From positions 1-10,418 of the forward strand of contig JAMCPC010000075.1 in the NCBI GenBank assembly GCA_023379725.1: a stretch of 10,418 nt of DNA, read 5' to 3'. This document shows positions 1 through 6,672 of the stretch, piece after piece (position 1 is the first letter of the stretch; each line of letters opens with the position of its first letter). The position numbers and the translations under genes are program-made. Under the pieces are notes generated by a model. It was not told where the DNA came from. It made no database searches and saw only the letters and a program-made list of their open reading frames with translations. Origin of the DNA: Actinomycetota bacterium. Lineage in GTDB: Bacteria > Actinomycetota > Acidimicrobiia > Acidimicrobiales > JAMCPL01.

Positions 1-59
1 GCCTTATTGAGAGGCCTCATCTCTTGGATAAGGTCTCCTTCCTGAAATGATTGATTCAT
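1..59 (-). CDS. Possible 5' end of a divergent gene, cut by the window edge
   Basis: On the minus strand an ATG at 59-57 opens a frame that stays open for all 19 codons to the window edge and would begin MNQSFQEGDLIQEM. A second in-frame ATG lies at 20-18. A good Shine-Dalgarno-like AGGAAGGAG falls inside the first reading, about 14 bases before the second ATG. No product is recognisable from so few residues, and 19 open codons can easily arise by chance. The divergent layout relative to the lipoprotein gene at 173 is the main reason to mention it. Confidence 0.2.
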   Translation of the reverse strand, partial: MNQSFQEGDLIQEMRPLNK

Positions 60-92
60 CTTGACCCATACAGTCAAAATAACCATTCATGC

Positions 93-121
93 TTGACTCT
101 GTAACTAAAAGGTGCTATTTT
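93..121 (+). promoter_or_regulatory. Sigma70-type promoter of the lipoprotein gene
   Basis: TTGACT (93-98) and TATTTT (116-121) are separated by 17 bases, close to the ideal housekeeping arrangement. They lie about 50 bases before the chosen ATG at 173. Nearby TTGAC/GTCAA half-sites at 61-65 and 73-77 form an interrupted palindrome just upstream of the -35 box, where a regulator could bind. No other promoter of this quality is seen upstream of the gene. Confidence 0.55.
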
Positions 122-172
122 TACAGAAAACGTAATAAACGTGATAATTGAGTGAAGGAGATATTAGCTACT

Positions 173-1072
173 ATGCAATTTAATAAGGTAATTCTGGGCG
201 CGGGAGTATTGGCTATGGCTGCCGGACTTTCGGCGTGCTCAAGTTCCAAGACAAGCACCACTACAACATCATCTCCACATGCTGTAACGACTACGACCCT
301 TACGCCACTTAAGAAGGTAGAACACAGCCCTGCTGCTACCTTAAGTAAGGGAAGTGCTGATGTATCAATGTCTGTGGCAGGAAAGGACGTAAAAGCTAGT
401 TTTTCAAGCCTGGCAGTCACTTTTACCACCCTCAACCTCACTGTAGCAGGTCCGTTCAATTTTTCTTCTAAATACGGTACCGTTAAGCTGAATATGACAG
501 GTGCTGGGACAATCTCACCAGCATCGCTGTTGAAGGGTCCTGTAACTACTCTATTCGTAGGTGGTGATATATATATAGAGCCTACAACAGGTTCGACCAT
601 AGCAGCACTTGCGGCTGGTAAGAAATACATCCAGCTGACACCCACTGTACTTGGAGGGTTGCTCAGTATCAGCCCAACTGAGGTATCTCAAATCGTCAGC
701 AATCCAGCAGGCCTACTGGACATCCTGACTACTCCCGACATGACGGTCACCGACATGGGATCCTCTACCGTGGGAGGGGGATCTACTGAATACAAAGTAG
801 TCGTCGATCTCGCTCAGGCAGCTGCTGCGCCCGGACCGTACCAATCCCTCTTCAAGGCACTTGACAGCTCTGGTGCCGCATCACAGGACACACTCTATGT
901 ATATCTGAACAGTGCAGGTGAGATAGTGCATCTCTCTACTACCATTACCATACCGGCAAAGGCAGGTGCATCTCCTATACCTCCCCTATCGCTTGGAGTG
1001 GCATTCAGTAACTTTGGTGTCAGCGTACCACCGGTGACTGCACCACCCGCATCAGAGTACGCAACAGCATAG
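173..1072 (+). CDS. Secreted lipoprotein, LppX/LprAFG (LolA-like) type
   Basis: The product is a 299-residue protein with a lipoprotein signal peptide: a short N-terminus with one lysine, a hydrophobic stretch and the lipobox LSAC, placing the lipid-bearing cysteine at residue 22. A Ser/Thr-rich linker (about 23-45) follows. The rest alternates beta-strand-like segments. The elements GGDIYIEP, a PAGLLDILTTPDMTV-like segment, a TEYKVVVDL strand and LYVYLNSAGEIV resemble, from memory, the LppX/LprAFG and LolA-like lipoproteins of actinobacteria, which bind or carry lipids outside the membrane. The C-terminus is Pro-rich. I chose the ATG at 173 over an in-frame GTG at 152 because AAGGAG (155-160) precedes the ATG by 12 bases and the resulting signal peptide is more typical. 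The exact substrate cannot be told from the sequence. Confidence 0.8.
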   Translation: MQFNKVILGAGVLAMAAGLSACSSSKTSTTTTSSPHAVTTTTLTPLKKVEHSPAATLSKGSADVSMSVAGKDVKASFSSLAVTFTTLNLTVAGPFNFSSKYGTVKLNMTGAGTISPASLLKGPVTTLFVGGDIYIEPTTGSTIAALAAGKKYIQLTPTVLGGLLSISPTEVSQIVSNPAGLLDILTTPDMTVTDMGSSTVGGGSTEYKVVVDLAQAAAAPGPYQSLFKALDSSGAASQDTLYVYLNSAGEIVHLSTTITIPAKAGASPIPPLSLGVAFSNFGVSVPPVTAPPASEYATA

Positions 1073-1090
1073 AAATATATACTCTTCCTG

Positions 1091-1172
1091 GTGTGGTGTC
1101 TTGTGATGTAAATGGTATGGTTATCTGTTTGGCATAGCCAGAAAAACAAATTACATTTGCGAGACACCACGC
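1091..1172 (+). promoter_or_regulatory. Structured intergenic RNA/DNA element
   Basis: The outer arms 1091-1101 and 1162-1172 pair over 11 bases with one G-U (core GTGGTGTCT with AGACACCAC). After a small internal loop, ATGTAA (1106-1111) pairs with TTACAT (1151-1156). Inside, TGGTTAT (1118-1124) pairs with ATAGCCA (1134-1140), again with one G-U. The three nested stems fill most of the gap between the lipoprotein and zinc-ribbon genes. No U-run follows, so this is not a standard intrinsic terminator. It matches no riboswitch I can name. It could end or protect the lipoprotein transcript, or regulate the next gene. Confidence 0.5.
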
Positions 1173-1194
1173 ATTTACTACCTACAAAATGCTT

Positions 1195-1208
1195 TATGAT
1201 ATAAGCAT
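1195..1208 (+). promoter_or_regulatory. Probable -10 element of a leaderless promoter
   Basis: TATGAT (1195-1200) lies 8 bases before the ATG at 1209, which would put the transcription start on or next to the A of the start codon. There is no Shine-Dalgarno sequence before this ATG. Leaderless transcripts are frequent in actinobacteria. No convincing -35 box is present at 16-18 bases, so the call rests on the -10 match and the missing ribosome site. Confidence 0.4.
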
Positions 1209-1970
1209 ATGGCATTGAAAAACGGGGTCAAGAAAGAACCTGACGATGTGGGCAAGTGGCTCCTCATGCTGCAAGATTGCGACTTTGAAGTAGAGCGCCT
1301 TGAGTACAGCAAGACGACTCTGCCAGAAAGGGTGGCTCTTACCGACATCAGGGAGAGAATGCGGGACATGTCTGCCAGGACTGCTGAGTTCCGTGTAAAA
1401 AAAGATGCCATTACCACAAAGCAACGTAACCTGCAGATGGAAGTTAACACGGTCGTTGCTCGAAGGAAGATATTCGACAGAAAGATGAGTTCCAAGAAAC
1501 TCTTCTCTACACGTGAGATTGAAGCAATGACCAAGGAGATTGAGGGCCTTACTGTACGTGCCGAGCAACTCCAGGATGAGCAGTTTGAATTGATGCTTGA
1601 TCTTGAAGGACTGGAGCAGGAGTTGGGTGAGTTACAGACAGAGGTCGACCAACTGTCCACCAGATCTGATCAATTGCTCAAGATTGCCAATTCAAAGTTG
1701 ACTTCATTGGATGCCAAAATACAATCATCGCTGAAAAGACGTACCGCTATTGAGCAGCATATTCCAAGTGAGATAATCTATCGCTACGATACTATTAGGA
1801 TGCGTGCTGGTGGCGTAGGTGCAGCCAGGCTACAAAATGGCAAATGCAGCGGATGTCACCTTATCGTTACACCCGCATCGGTAGCGTCTACCCGTATAGC
1901 CGCCAGCGTTTCGATCTGTGAAAACTGTGGCAGATTTCTTATAGAAGATATATGGAACTCATCCTCATAA
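1209..1970 (+). CDS. C4-type zinc-ribbon coiled-coil protein (DUF164/CT398-like)
   Basis: The product has 253 residues, usual for this family. Residues about 40-190 are rich in Glu, Lys, Arg, Gln and Leu in heptad-like order and should form a long antiparallel coiled coil. The C-terminal zinc ribbon has two CxxC pairs, C213/C216 (KCSGCH) and C237/C240 (CENCGR), about 20 residues apart, fitting one bound zinc ion. The family is conserved in actinobacteria next to the histidine phosphatase gene; the molecular role is not settled, and nucleic-acid or protein binding is usually suggested. The gene overlaps the phosphatase gene by 19 bases, which points to translational coupling. The start has no Shine-Dalgarno site and sits 8 bases after a TATGAT box. 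Confidence 0.9.
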   Translation: MALKNGVKKEPDDVGKWLLMLQDCDFEVERLEYSKTTLPERVALTDIRERMRDMSARTAEFRVKKDAITTKQRNLQMEVNTVVARRKIFDRKMSSKKLFSTREIEAMTKEIEGLTVRAEQLQDEQFELMLDLEGLEQELGELQTEVDQLSTRSDQLLKIANSKLTSLDAKIQSSLKRRTAIEQHIPSEIIYRYDTIRMRAGGVGAARLQNGKCSGCHLIVTPASVASTRIAASVSICENCGRFLIEDIWNSSS

Positions 1971-2549
1971 GACATGGTGAGTCTACGGCAAATGTAGCGC
2001 ATCTTACCGCAGGTCGCCTGGATGTCTCACTCTCTGACAATGGAAGAAACCAAGTACATCACCTAGCCAATTACCTACCTGGGATGCTTCATAGTAGGAA
2101 GGTAGTTAAATTAGTTTCAAGCCCACTGCTAAGAGCTCGCGAGACAGCGACACTTCTGGATTTGGGGATCCCCGTAGAGATAGATGAGCGTTGGGTCGAA
2201 ATGGACTATGGTGATTTTGATGGAAAGCCAATAGACTCTATTCCACGCAGTTTCTGGGAAAGTTGGATGTCAGATATAAAGTTTACGCCTCCAAACGGCG
2301 AATCTGTTGCATCTGTAGGAGTACGCGTAAGGGAAGCATGTAATGAGGTAGCTTCAGCCAGCTATGGCGATAATGAGGTAGTAATAGCCGTCAGTCATGT
2401 CTCGCCTATAAAGGCTGCAATATCTTGGGCACTTGGTGTAGATGATAGTGCAAGTTGGCATATGCACCTTGATACAGCAGCATTGAGTTCGATTACCGTT
2501 ATTGAGGGGAAGCCAATCATGAATAGATTTAACGTGAATCTTTTCCTGT

Positions 2550-2566
<17 letters not shown>
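1952..2566 (+). CDS. Histidine phosphatase family protein (phosphoglycerate mutase-like)
   Basis: The product has 204 residues and opens with the catalytic signature LILIRHGES, with R7 and the phosphorylated H8. Further active-site residues are R61 in SSPLLRARETA, the acid E83 in WVEMDYGDFDG and H149 in AVSHVSP. This complete set supports a working phosphohydrolase of the RHG superfamily. The substrate is unknown. In mycobacteria the neighbouring homologue (Rv2228c) carries an RNase H domain fused to such a phosphatase; here the RNase H part is absent, and the protein begins directly with the phosphatase. The start lies inside the zinc-ribbon gene with only a weak ribosome site, so translation is probably coupled. 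The last codons (LWRAGL and stop) run into the 3' end of the convergent RNase P RNA gene. Confidence 0.9.
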
Positions 2567-2906
<340 letters not shown>

Positions 2907-2913
2907 CAGATAC

Positions 2914-2919
2914 ATTATA
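2914..2919 (-). promoter_or_regulatory. -10 box of the rnpB promoter
   Basis: On the minus strand a perfect TATAAT (2919 to 2914) lies seven bases before a G at 2907, immediately outside the P1 helix, so transcription can begin at or near the mature 5' end. The -35 region is weak: TGTACG at 2943-2938 with an 18-base spacer is the best I find. A strong -10 with a poor -35 is acceptable for a stable-RNA promoter, but another factor may help. Confidence 0.6.
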
Positions 2920-2984
2920 CTACTGCCCAGCCATGTGCGTACAGAAAACACCACCATCTTGTCTGAAGATAGAAAAGTGAGTCG

Positions 2985-3045
2985 GCCTTGCCCTGCTCGC
3001 CCGAATGAACGGCTCCCTGCTCCAACCTGCCCATCCGCTGAGCCT
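2985..3045. repeat. 61-base direct repeat, copy 1
   Basis: This stretch begins GCCTTGCCCTGCTCGCCC and ends CCGCTGAGCCT. It matches 3149-3209 at 58 of 61 positions without gaps. The three differences are A/G, C/A and C/T. In this copy the repeat end continues into the perfect hairpin at 3033-3062. Flanking bases on both sides differ from copy 2, so the unit is sharply bounded. No transposase gene lies nearby. Confidence 0.9.
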
Positions 3046-3062
3046 TTAGAGGCTCAGCGGAT
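3033..3062. repeat. Perfect 13-bp palindromic hairpin
   Basis: ATCCGCTGAGCCT (3033-3045) pairs without mismatch with AGGCTCAGCGGAT (3050-3062) around the four-base loop TTAG. The left arm is the end of direct repeat copy 1; copy 2 has the same left arm but no matching right arm. There is no T-run on the plus strand after it, so a simple terminator role is doubtful. The form recalls REP/BIME-type palindromes or the end of a small mobile repeat. Confidence 0.85.
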
Positions 3063-3117
3063 AGACATCTCGGGCGCACCGCCCCCCGGATTTCGCATGA
3101 CTGCGTTGTCGTCGTCG

Positions 3118-3137
3118 GGCAGGCGCTCCAGCCTGCC
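3118..3137. repeat. 7-bp hairpin between the direct repeats
   Basis: GGCAGGC (3118-3124) pairs with GCCTGCC (3131-3137) around a six-base loop. It lies in the segment that separates the two 61-base repeats, a GC-rich stretch. It may simply be part of the same repeat element. There is no T-run next to it. Confidence 0.5.
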
Positions 3138-3148
3138 TCTCCTTCTCC

Positions 3149-3209
3149 GCCTTGCCCTGCTCGCCCGGATGAACGGCTCCCTGATCCAACCTGCCTATCC
3201 GCTGAGCCT
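3149..3209. repeat. 61-base direct repeat, copy 2
   Basis: This is the second copy of the unit at 2985-3045, 164 bases downstream (start to start) and in the same orientation, with 58 of 61 bases identical. It ends at GAGCCT and is followed by unrelated sequence (CTTACGAGAC), so the hairpin partner found after copy 1 is missing. Either copy could be the older one. Confidence 0.9.
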
Positions 3210-3243
3210 CTTACGAGACAGGCCACACTGAGGAACTGATAAT

Positions 3244-3373
3244 TACGTACATGATTACCTGTATGGCATTGCCTATCCCTCTACGGGTAATCACGGAAGC
3301 TACGTAGGGCATTTCACCGTTTTATTTTTGCTTATTTTCAGTCATGATATAGGTATTGACATTCATGTACGTA
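3244..3373. promoter_or_regulatory. Nested inverted repeats upstream of the cupredoxin operon
   Basis: TACGTACATGA (3244-3254) and TCATGTACGTA (3363-3373) form a perfect 11-bp inverted repeat around 108 bases. Within it TGATTACC (3252-3259) and GGTAATCA (3286-3293) form another 8-bp inverted repeat. The six-base palindrome TACGTA occurs three times here (3244, 3301, 3368), and again at 3457 within the first gene. A TTGACA (3356-3361) sits just before the right arm. The arrangement suits an operator with looped or paired sites that controls the operon, or a structured leader, but I know of no regulator that fits. Confidence 0.4.
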
Positions 3374-3447
3374 TGTGACCGGTAGGTCGGAGCGGCAGGA
3401 TGTCAGGAAAAGGAAAGTATTCGTTACTGAAAAGAAAGGAAGTCATA

Positions 3448-4068
3448 ATGGCCAAATACGTATCAGGGGGTACAGCAAGAGGTGTAAGAAGGAAAGTACG
3501 CAGTCTCAAACTACTCGTACCGACACTCCTGATCGGTGTAGCTTTGGTAGGCGCAGCCTGTTCCAGCTCGTCTTCACCGTCAACGAGTCAGAGTACGAAA
3601 CCAGTGACTGTCCATGAATCTATGACAATCCTGACCGGATCGATGATCAAGCATCCAGGCTGGCCGATGTTCTCTCCCGCCGACCTGACCCTGCCCAAAG
3701 ATTCAACGGTAGTACTAACTATCTATAATTACGACGATGGAACCGCGCCGCTCAGCGCAGGTTCACTCTTTGACAAGGTCCAGGGAGGTACCGAAACAGT
3801 AAACGGCAGTGCAGTAACATCCATACCGAACGCAAATATATCTCATACCTTCACTGTTCCTGGCCTGTCACTGAACATTCCAATCCCGCCAGCCCCGACA
3901 CCGGGCGCCAATGGCCGTACACCTACAGTAGTTACCTTTACATTTAAGGTTACCAACGCAGGGACTTACACTTGGCAGTGTGAGGCCCCCTGTGGTACTG
4001 GTCCCACGGGAATGGGCGGCCCCATGACAACTGCTGGCTACATGACTGGATCACTGGTCGTCCAGTAA
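3448..4068 (+). CDS. CuA-like cupredoxin lipoprotein
   Basis: The product has 206 residues. The ATG at 3448 is chosen over an in-frame ATG at 3400 because GAAAGGAAG lies 5 bases before it and because it gives a normal signal peptide: basic N-terminus, hydrophobic stretch 19-37, lipid-bearing C38 in VGAAC. A Ser/Thr-rich linker leads to one beta-rich domain resembling the copper domain of cytochrome oxidase subunit II. H133 lies in ISHTFTVPGL, as in the HSF motif of that family, and TWQCEAPCG gives C178 and C182 at CuA spacing. The histidine normally found four residues after the second cysteine is Pro186; M189 is kept at the usual methionine spacing. This suggests a changed or single-copper site. 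Likely role: electron carrier on the outer face of the membrane, partner of the complex encoded downstream. Confidence 0.82.
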   Translation: MAKYVSGGTARGVRRKVRSLKLLVPTLLIGVALVGAACSSSSSPSTSQSTKPVTVHESMTILTGSMIKHPGWPMFSPADLTLPKDSTVVLTIYNYDDGTAPLSAGSLFDKVQGGTETVNGSAVTSIPNANISHTFTVPGLSLNIPIPPAPTPGANGRTPTVVTFTFKVTNAGTYTWQCEAPCGTGPTGMGGPMTTAGYMTGSLVVQ

Positions 4069-4190
4069 GCATCAGTAAATATTGATCGGTACAGAAAGAT
4101 CAGACGAGTAGATACACGAATATAAAAGACAGTATACGAAGATAAGAGACAAGGTTATACCCAAGAGAGAGTAAGGGAAGTACAAGAGAA

Positions 4191-5165
4191 ATGGCATTCA
4201 ATAGGCAAAAGGTACAGTTGCCATCACGAACAGGCACTGAGATCACAGGAGGATCATGTAGCTCCGGTGAAATATCTGGTTTGCTGCCCGATCAAGATGG
4301 TACGTATACCGATAGTATGCATCCCGATAAAAGTAGTGAAAGCCGTGAGGGAATCAGTAGAAGGCACTTCCTTGAAAGGGCGGGTGTGGTCGGTATAGCA
4401 GGAGCGCTTGTGGGGACAGGTGTCCTTGAAGGAGTTGGCGGGCACAAGGCAGGTGCTGTCACCACAACAACGAGCGCGAGCCAGGCAACGGGTGCATCAA
4501 GCAAACCTGCACACCAGTGGTGCATGGTAATTGACCTACGCTACTGTAACGGCTGCAAGGTATGCACCCAAGCCTGCCAGACAGCTCATTACCTTCACAA
4601 GGACCAAACCTGGATAGACGTGTTCACCATGAAGAACGCATCGGGCAATACCTATTACATGCCACGACCTTGCATGATGTGTGAAGACCCGCCTTGCGTA
4701 CAGGTCTGTCCAGTAAAGGCAAACTTCCGAACTGACGAAGGTTTGGTGCTTGTCAATCAGAGCCGCTGCATTGGTACCCGTATCTGCATGAACGCCTGCC
4801 CTTACCAGGCCAGGTATTTTAACTGGGGACCGGCCAAGTCGGCCCCCAGGCAGCCATTCCCACAGGAACCCGAGTGGCCGGTTCCACAGGTCGAGGGAAC
4901 TGTCGGCAAGTGCATATTCTGTGCCGCGATGCTTCCAATGGGGAAGATCCCAGAGTGTGTCGGAAACTGTCCTATGGATGCCTTGTACATGGGAGATCTG
5001 GAAACAGACGTAGCAGTCAACGCAAGCGGGCAGGTAATCAAGCTTTCTGCATTCTTGGCTAATAACGATGCCGTAAAGTTCAAGGAATCTTACGGAACCC
5101 ATCCGAGAGTGTTCTACATACTCGGCCACGATCAGGACCTGGATAATGACGAGGAAGCAGGTTGA
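4191..5165 (+). CDS. Tat-exported four-cluster iron-sulfur protein, ActB/NrfC/PsrB-like
   Basis: The product has 324 residues. A twin-arginine signal (SRRHFLERAG, R57-R58) followed by a hydrophobic stretch shows export of a folded protein. Four cysteine groups follow: C119/C122/C125/C129; C161/C164/C169/C173; C193/C199/C203; and C241/C244/C256/C260. The third group reads CIGTRIC, with Thr196 where a fourth cysteine usually stands, which as I recall marks the [3Fe-4S] cluster of ActB-type subunits. The protein should carry electrons between the membrane subunit encoded next and an external partner. It corresponds to the ferredoxin part of ActB only; the molybdopterin-like part is absent. The Tat motif sits unusually far from the start. 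Met43 (4317) would give a more typical signal but has no ribosome site, while GGGAAG lies 11 bases before 4191. The following gene starts 4 bases after this stop. Confidence 0.88.
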   Translation: MAFNRQKVQLPSRTGTEITGGSCSSGEISGLLPDQDGTYTDSMHPDKSSESREGISRRHFLERAGVVGIAGALVGTGVLEGVGGHKAGAVTTTTSASQATGASSKPAHQWCMVIDLRYCNGCKVCTQACQTAHYLHKDQTWIDVFTMKNASGNTYYMPRPCMMCEDPPCVQVCPVKANFRTDEGLVLVNQSRCIGTRICMNACPYQARYFNWGPAKSAPRQPFPQEPEWPVPQVEGTVGKCIFCAAMLPMGKIPECVGNCPMDALYMGDLETDVAVNASGQVIKLSAFLANNDAVKFKESYGTHPRVFYILGHDQDLDNDEEAG

Positions 5166-5169
5166 CACA

Positions 5170-6672
5170 ATGGAGACTGGAACAAGTACCACAATGACCA
5201 GCAGGACTCTCGAAAAGTCCATAAAGTCCGCTTACGATGGCGTAGATCCCGTGCCGCCAAGAGAAGACATACGCGAAGCCGCCATGCGTCCAGTGCTGGA
5301 AACGGGCAAGTGGTGGTGGACTGCGGTGATCACGCTTGGTGTCGTGGTGATAGCGGGTATCGTTGCATGGGTAATGCAACTGCGTGATGGATTGGGTTCC
5401 GCAGGGTACAACAACCAAGCGTTCTGGGCGATCTACGAGGCAGACCTTGTAGCATTCATCGGAGTCACCTACGGAGGGGCAGTGGTCTCCGCTGTATTGC
5501 GGCTCACCAAGGCGCGCTGGCGCGCACCGCTCACCAGGATTGCCGAAGCCACCGCACTGGTGACCCTGCCGATAGGGATGATGTTCATCATTCCCCACCT
5601 TGGAGAGTCCCCAAGGATATGGGAGTTGGTCTGGCCTCCATACTGGAACCTGTCGTCCCCGATTTTATGGGATTTCTTCGCGGTGAGCACCTACCTGCTG
5701 GCCACGGTCGTATTCTTCTACCTCCCTCTTATACCCGACCTGAAGATTACCTTGGAACGGCTCTCGGCCGGCCCGGATAATCTAAAGACGCGTATTTGCA
5801 AGAAGTTGTACGCTATAGTTGGTAACAACTGGATAGGCAGCATCCCGCAGCGCAGGGTACTTCACGGTGCGTTGGGACTCATATCCATCATGATCATTCC
5901 CATGGCAGTGTCGGTTCATTCGGTACTGAGCTTTGCATTCTCGTCTTCGAGCCGTGCAGGGTACTTGGAGACCATCTTCCCCGTACTGTTTGTGGTAGGT
6001 GCCCTTTACAGTGGCGTAGCGCTGGTCATAGTTATGGCCGCGGCATTCAGAAGGGGGTACCGCTTGGAACGTTACATCACCGAAAAGCACTTCGTGCGTT
6101 TGGGGTTCATCCTAATCGCACTGGGTGCCACCTATCTATACCTTACCTTCACCGAATACCTCGTAGATGGCTACTCGGGAACCATAGGCAATGCGGCTTG
6201 GGTACGCCAGACAATAATGGGACGTTACTGGATACCCTTCTGGTTCTTCGTAGTGGGTGCAGGCTTGCTCCCTCTTGTAATACTCGCGTTCCGCCGCACT
6301 CGTAATGTAAAGGGCATAGCGACGGCATCGGTGATAATTCTCTTGGCGATGTGGGTGAAGAGACTGGTGATCGTCATACCACCAGCAACCGAACCACTAG
6401 TCAAGTCACCCCTGAATGTTGCAAGTGCCAACTGGGGTACATTTCACTTCACCTGGATTCCGATAACGATCACCCTGGCGGCAACCGCTGCAATACCGTT
6501 ACTGTTGCTCGTCGTATTCAAGTTCTTCCCGATACTTCCGGTGGCGGATATGGAGGAAATGGCCGCTGAAACAGAAGGGCTGGAGGAAGACCTGAGCACG
6601 CTCAGTGTGATGGCATCGACCGGTAACGGCTCATCTGGCAACAGAAAGGAGATAATACATGCAAATATCTAA
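5170..6672 (+). CDS. ActC/NrfD-type quinone-interacting membrane subunit
   Basis: The product has 500 residues with about ten hydrophobic helices (roughly 48-70, 90-112, 126-144, 166-188, 232-254, 267-292, 309-330, 353-374, 382-404, 428-454), the number reported for ActC rather than the eight or nine of small NrfD proteins. ActC-like stretches include WRAPLTRIAEA, IPHLGESPR, SPILWDFFAVSTYLL, SVHSVLSF and IFPVLFVVGALYSG. H143 (in HLG) and D168 (in WDFFA) match residues I associate with the quinol site of ActC structures. The expected job is quinol oxidation or quinone reduction with electron transfer to the iron-sulfur protein encoded just upstream, perhaps coupled to proton movement. I chose ATG 5170 (GAGGAAG 11 bases before); ATG 5146, overlapping the upstream gene, is possible. 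The C-terminal tail (about 460-500) is acidic and then Ser/Gly-rich. The next gene overlaps this one by 14 bases. Confidence 0.9.
   Translation: METGTSTTMTSRTLEKSIKSAYDGVDPVPPREDIREAAMRPVLETGKWWWTAVITLGVVVIAGIVAWVMQLRDGLGSAGYNNQAFWAIYEADLVAFIGVTYGGAVVSAVLRLTKARWRAPLTRIAEATALVTLPIGMMFIIPHLGESPRIWELVWPPYWNLSSPILWDFFAVSTYLLATVVFFYLPLIPDLKITLERLSAGPDNLKTRICKKLYAIVGNNWIGSIPQRRVLHGALGLISIMIIPMAVSVHSVLSFAFSSSSRAGYLETIFPVLFVVGALYSGVALVIVMAAAFRRGYRLERYITEKHFVRLGFILIALGATYLYLTFTEYLVDGYSGTIGNAAWVRQTIMGRYWIPFWFFVVGAGLLPLVILAFRRTRNVKGIATASVIILLAMWVKRLVIVIPPATEPLVKSPLNVASANWGTFHFTWIPITITLAATAAIPLLLLVVFKFFPILPVADMEEMAAETEGLEEDLSTLSVMASTGNGSSGNRKEIIHANI

Larger units (their letters stand above)
2907..3447. 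other. Gene-poor, repeat-rich region between rnpB and the cupredoxin operon
   Basis: Several reading frames of about 100 codons cross this region on both strands, but they share no family features, lack good ribosome sites and run across direct repeats and hairpins, so I do not call them genes. Contents in order: the rnpB promoter; direct repeat copy 1 (2985-3045); a perfect hairpin (3033-3062); a smaller hairpin (3118-3137); direct repeat copy 2 (3149-3209); and an AT-richer stretch with inverted repeats up to the operon's first ribosome site (GAAAGGAAG, 3434-3442). TTGACA occurs at 3356-3361, but no matching -10 follows at normal spacing, so the operon promoter is not settled. Confidence 0.6.

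Noticed and set aside
1178..1660. Minus-strand frames opposite the zinc-ribbon gene
   Set aside because: The plus-strand product has the complete CxxC/CxxC ribbon and coiled-coil pattern. The minus-strand frames are Ser-rich shadows of it.
2985..3209. CRISPR array
   Set aside because: There are only two copies, 61 bases long with a spacing of 103 bases between them, and no cas gene. The unit is too long and the gap too large for a CRISPR.
2915..3226. Minus-strand frame of 103 codons upstream of rnpB
   Set aside because: It covers both repeat copies, the hairpins and the rnpB promoter. Its composition looks like translated GC-rich repeat, and there is no convincing ribosome site.
3328..3384. 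Standard sigma70 promoter for the cupredoxin operon (TTGACA at 3356 or TTGCTT at 3328)
   Set aside because: After TTGACA the -10 position holds CCGGTA or similar, and TTGCTT has a TATAGG only 14 bases on. Neither is good enough to call.
4536..5222. Minus-strand frame of 228 codons opposite the iron-sulfur protein gene
   Set aside because: It is a shadow of a well-supported gene with full cysteine motifs on the plus strand. The translation shows no family features.
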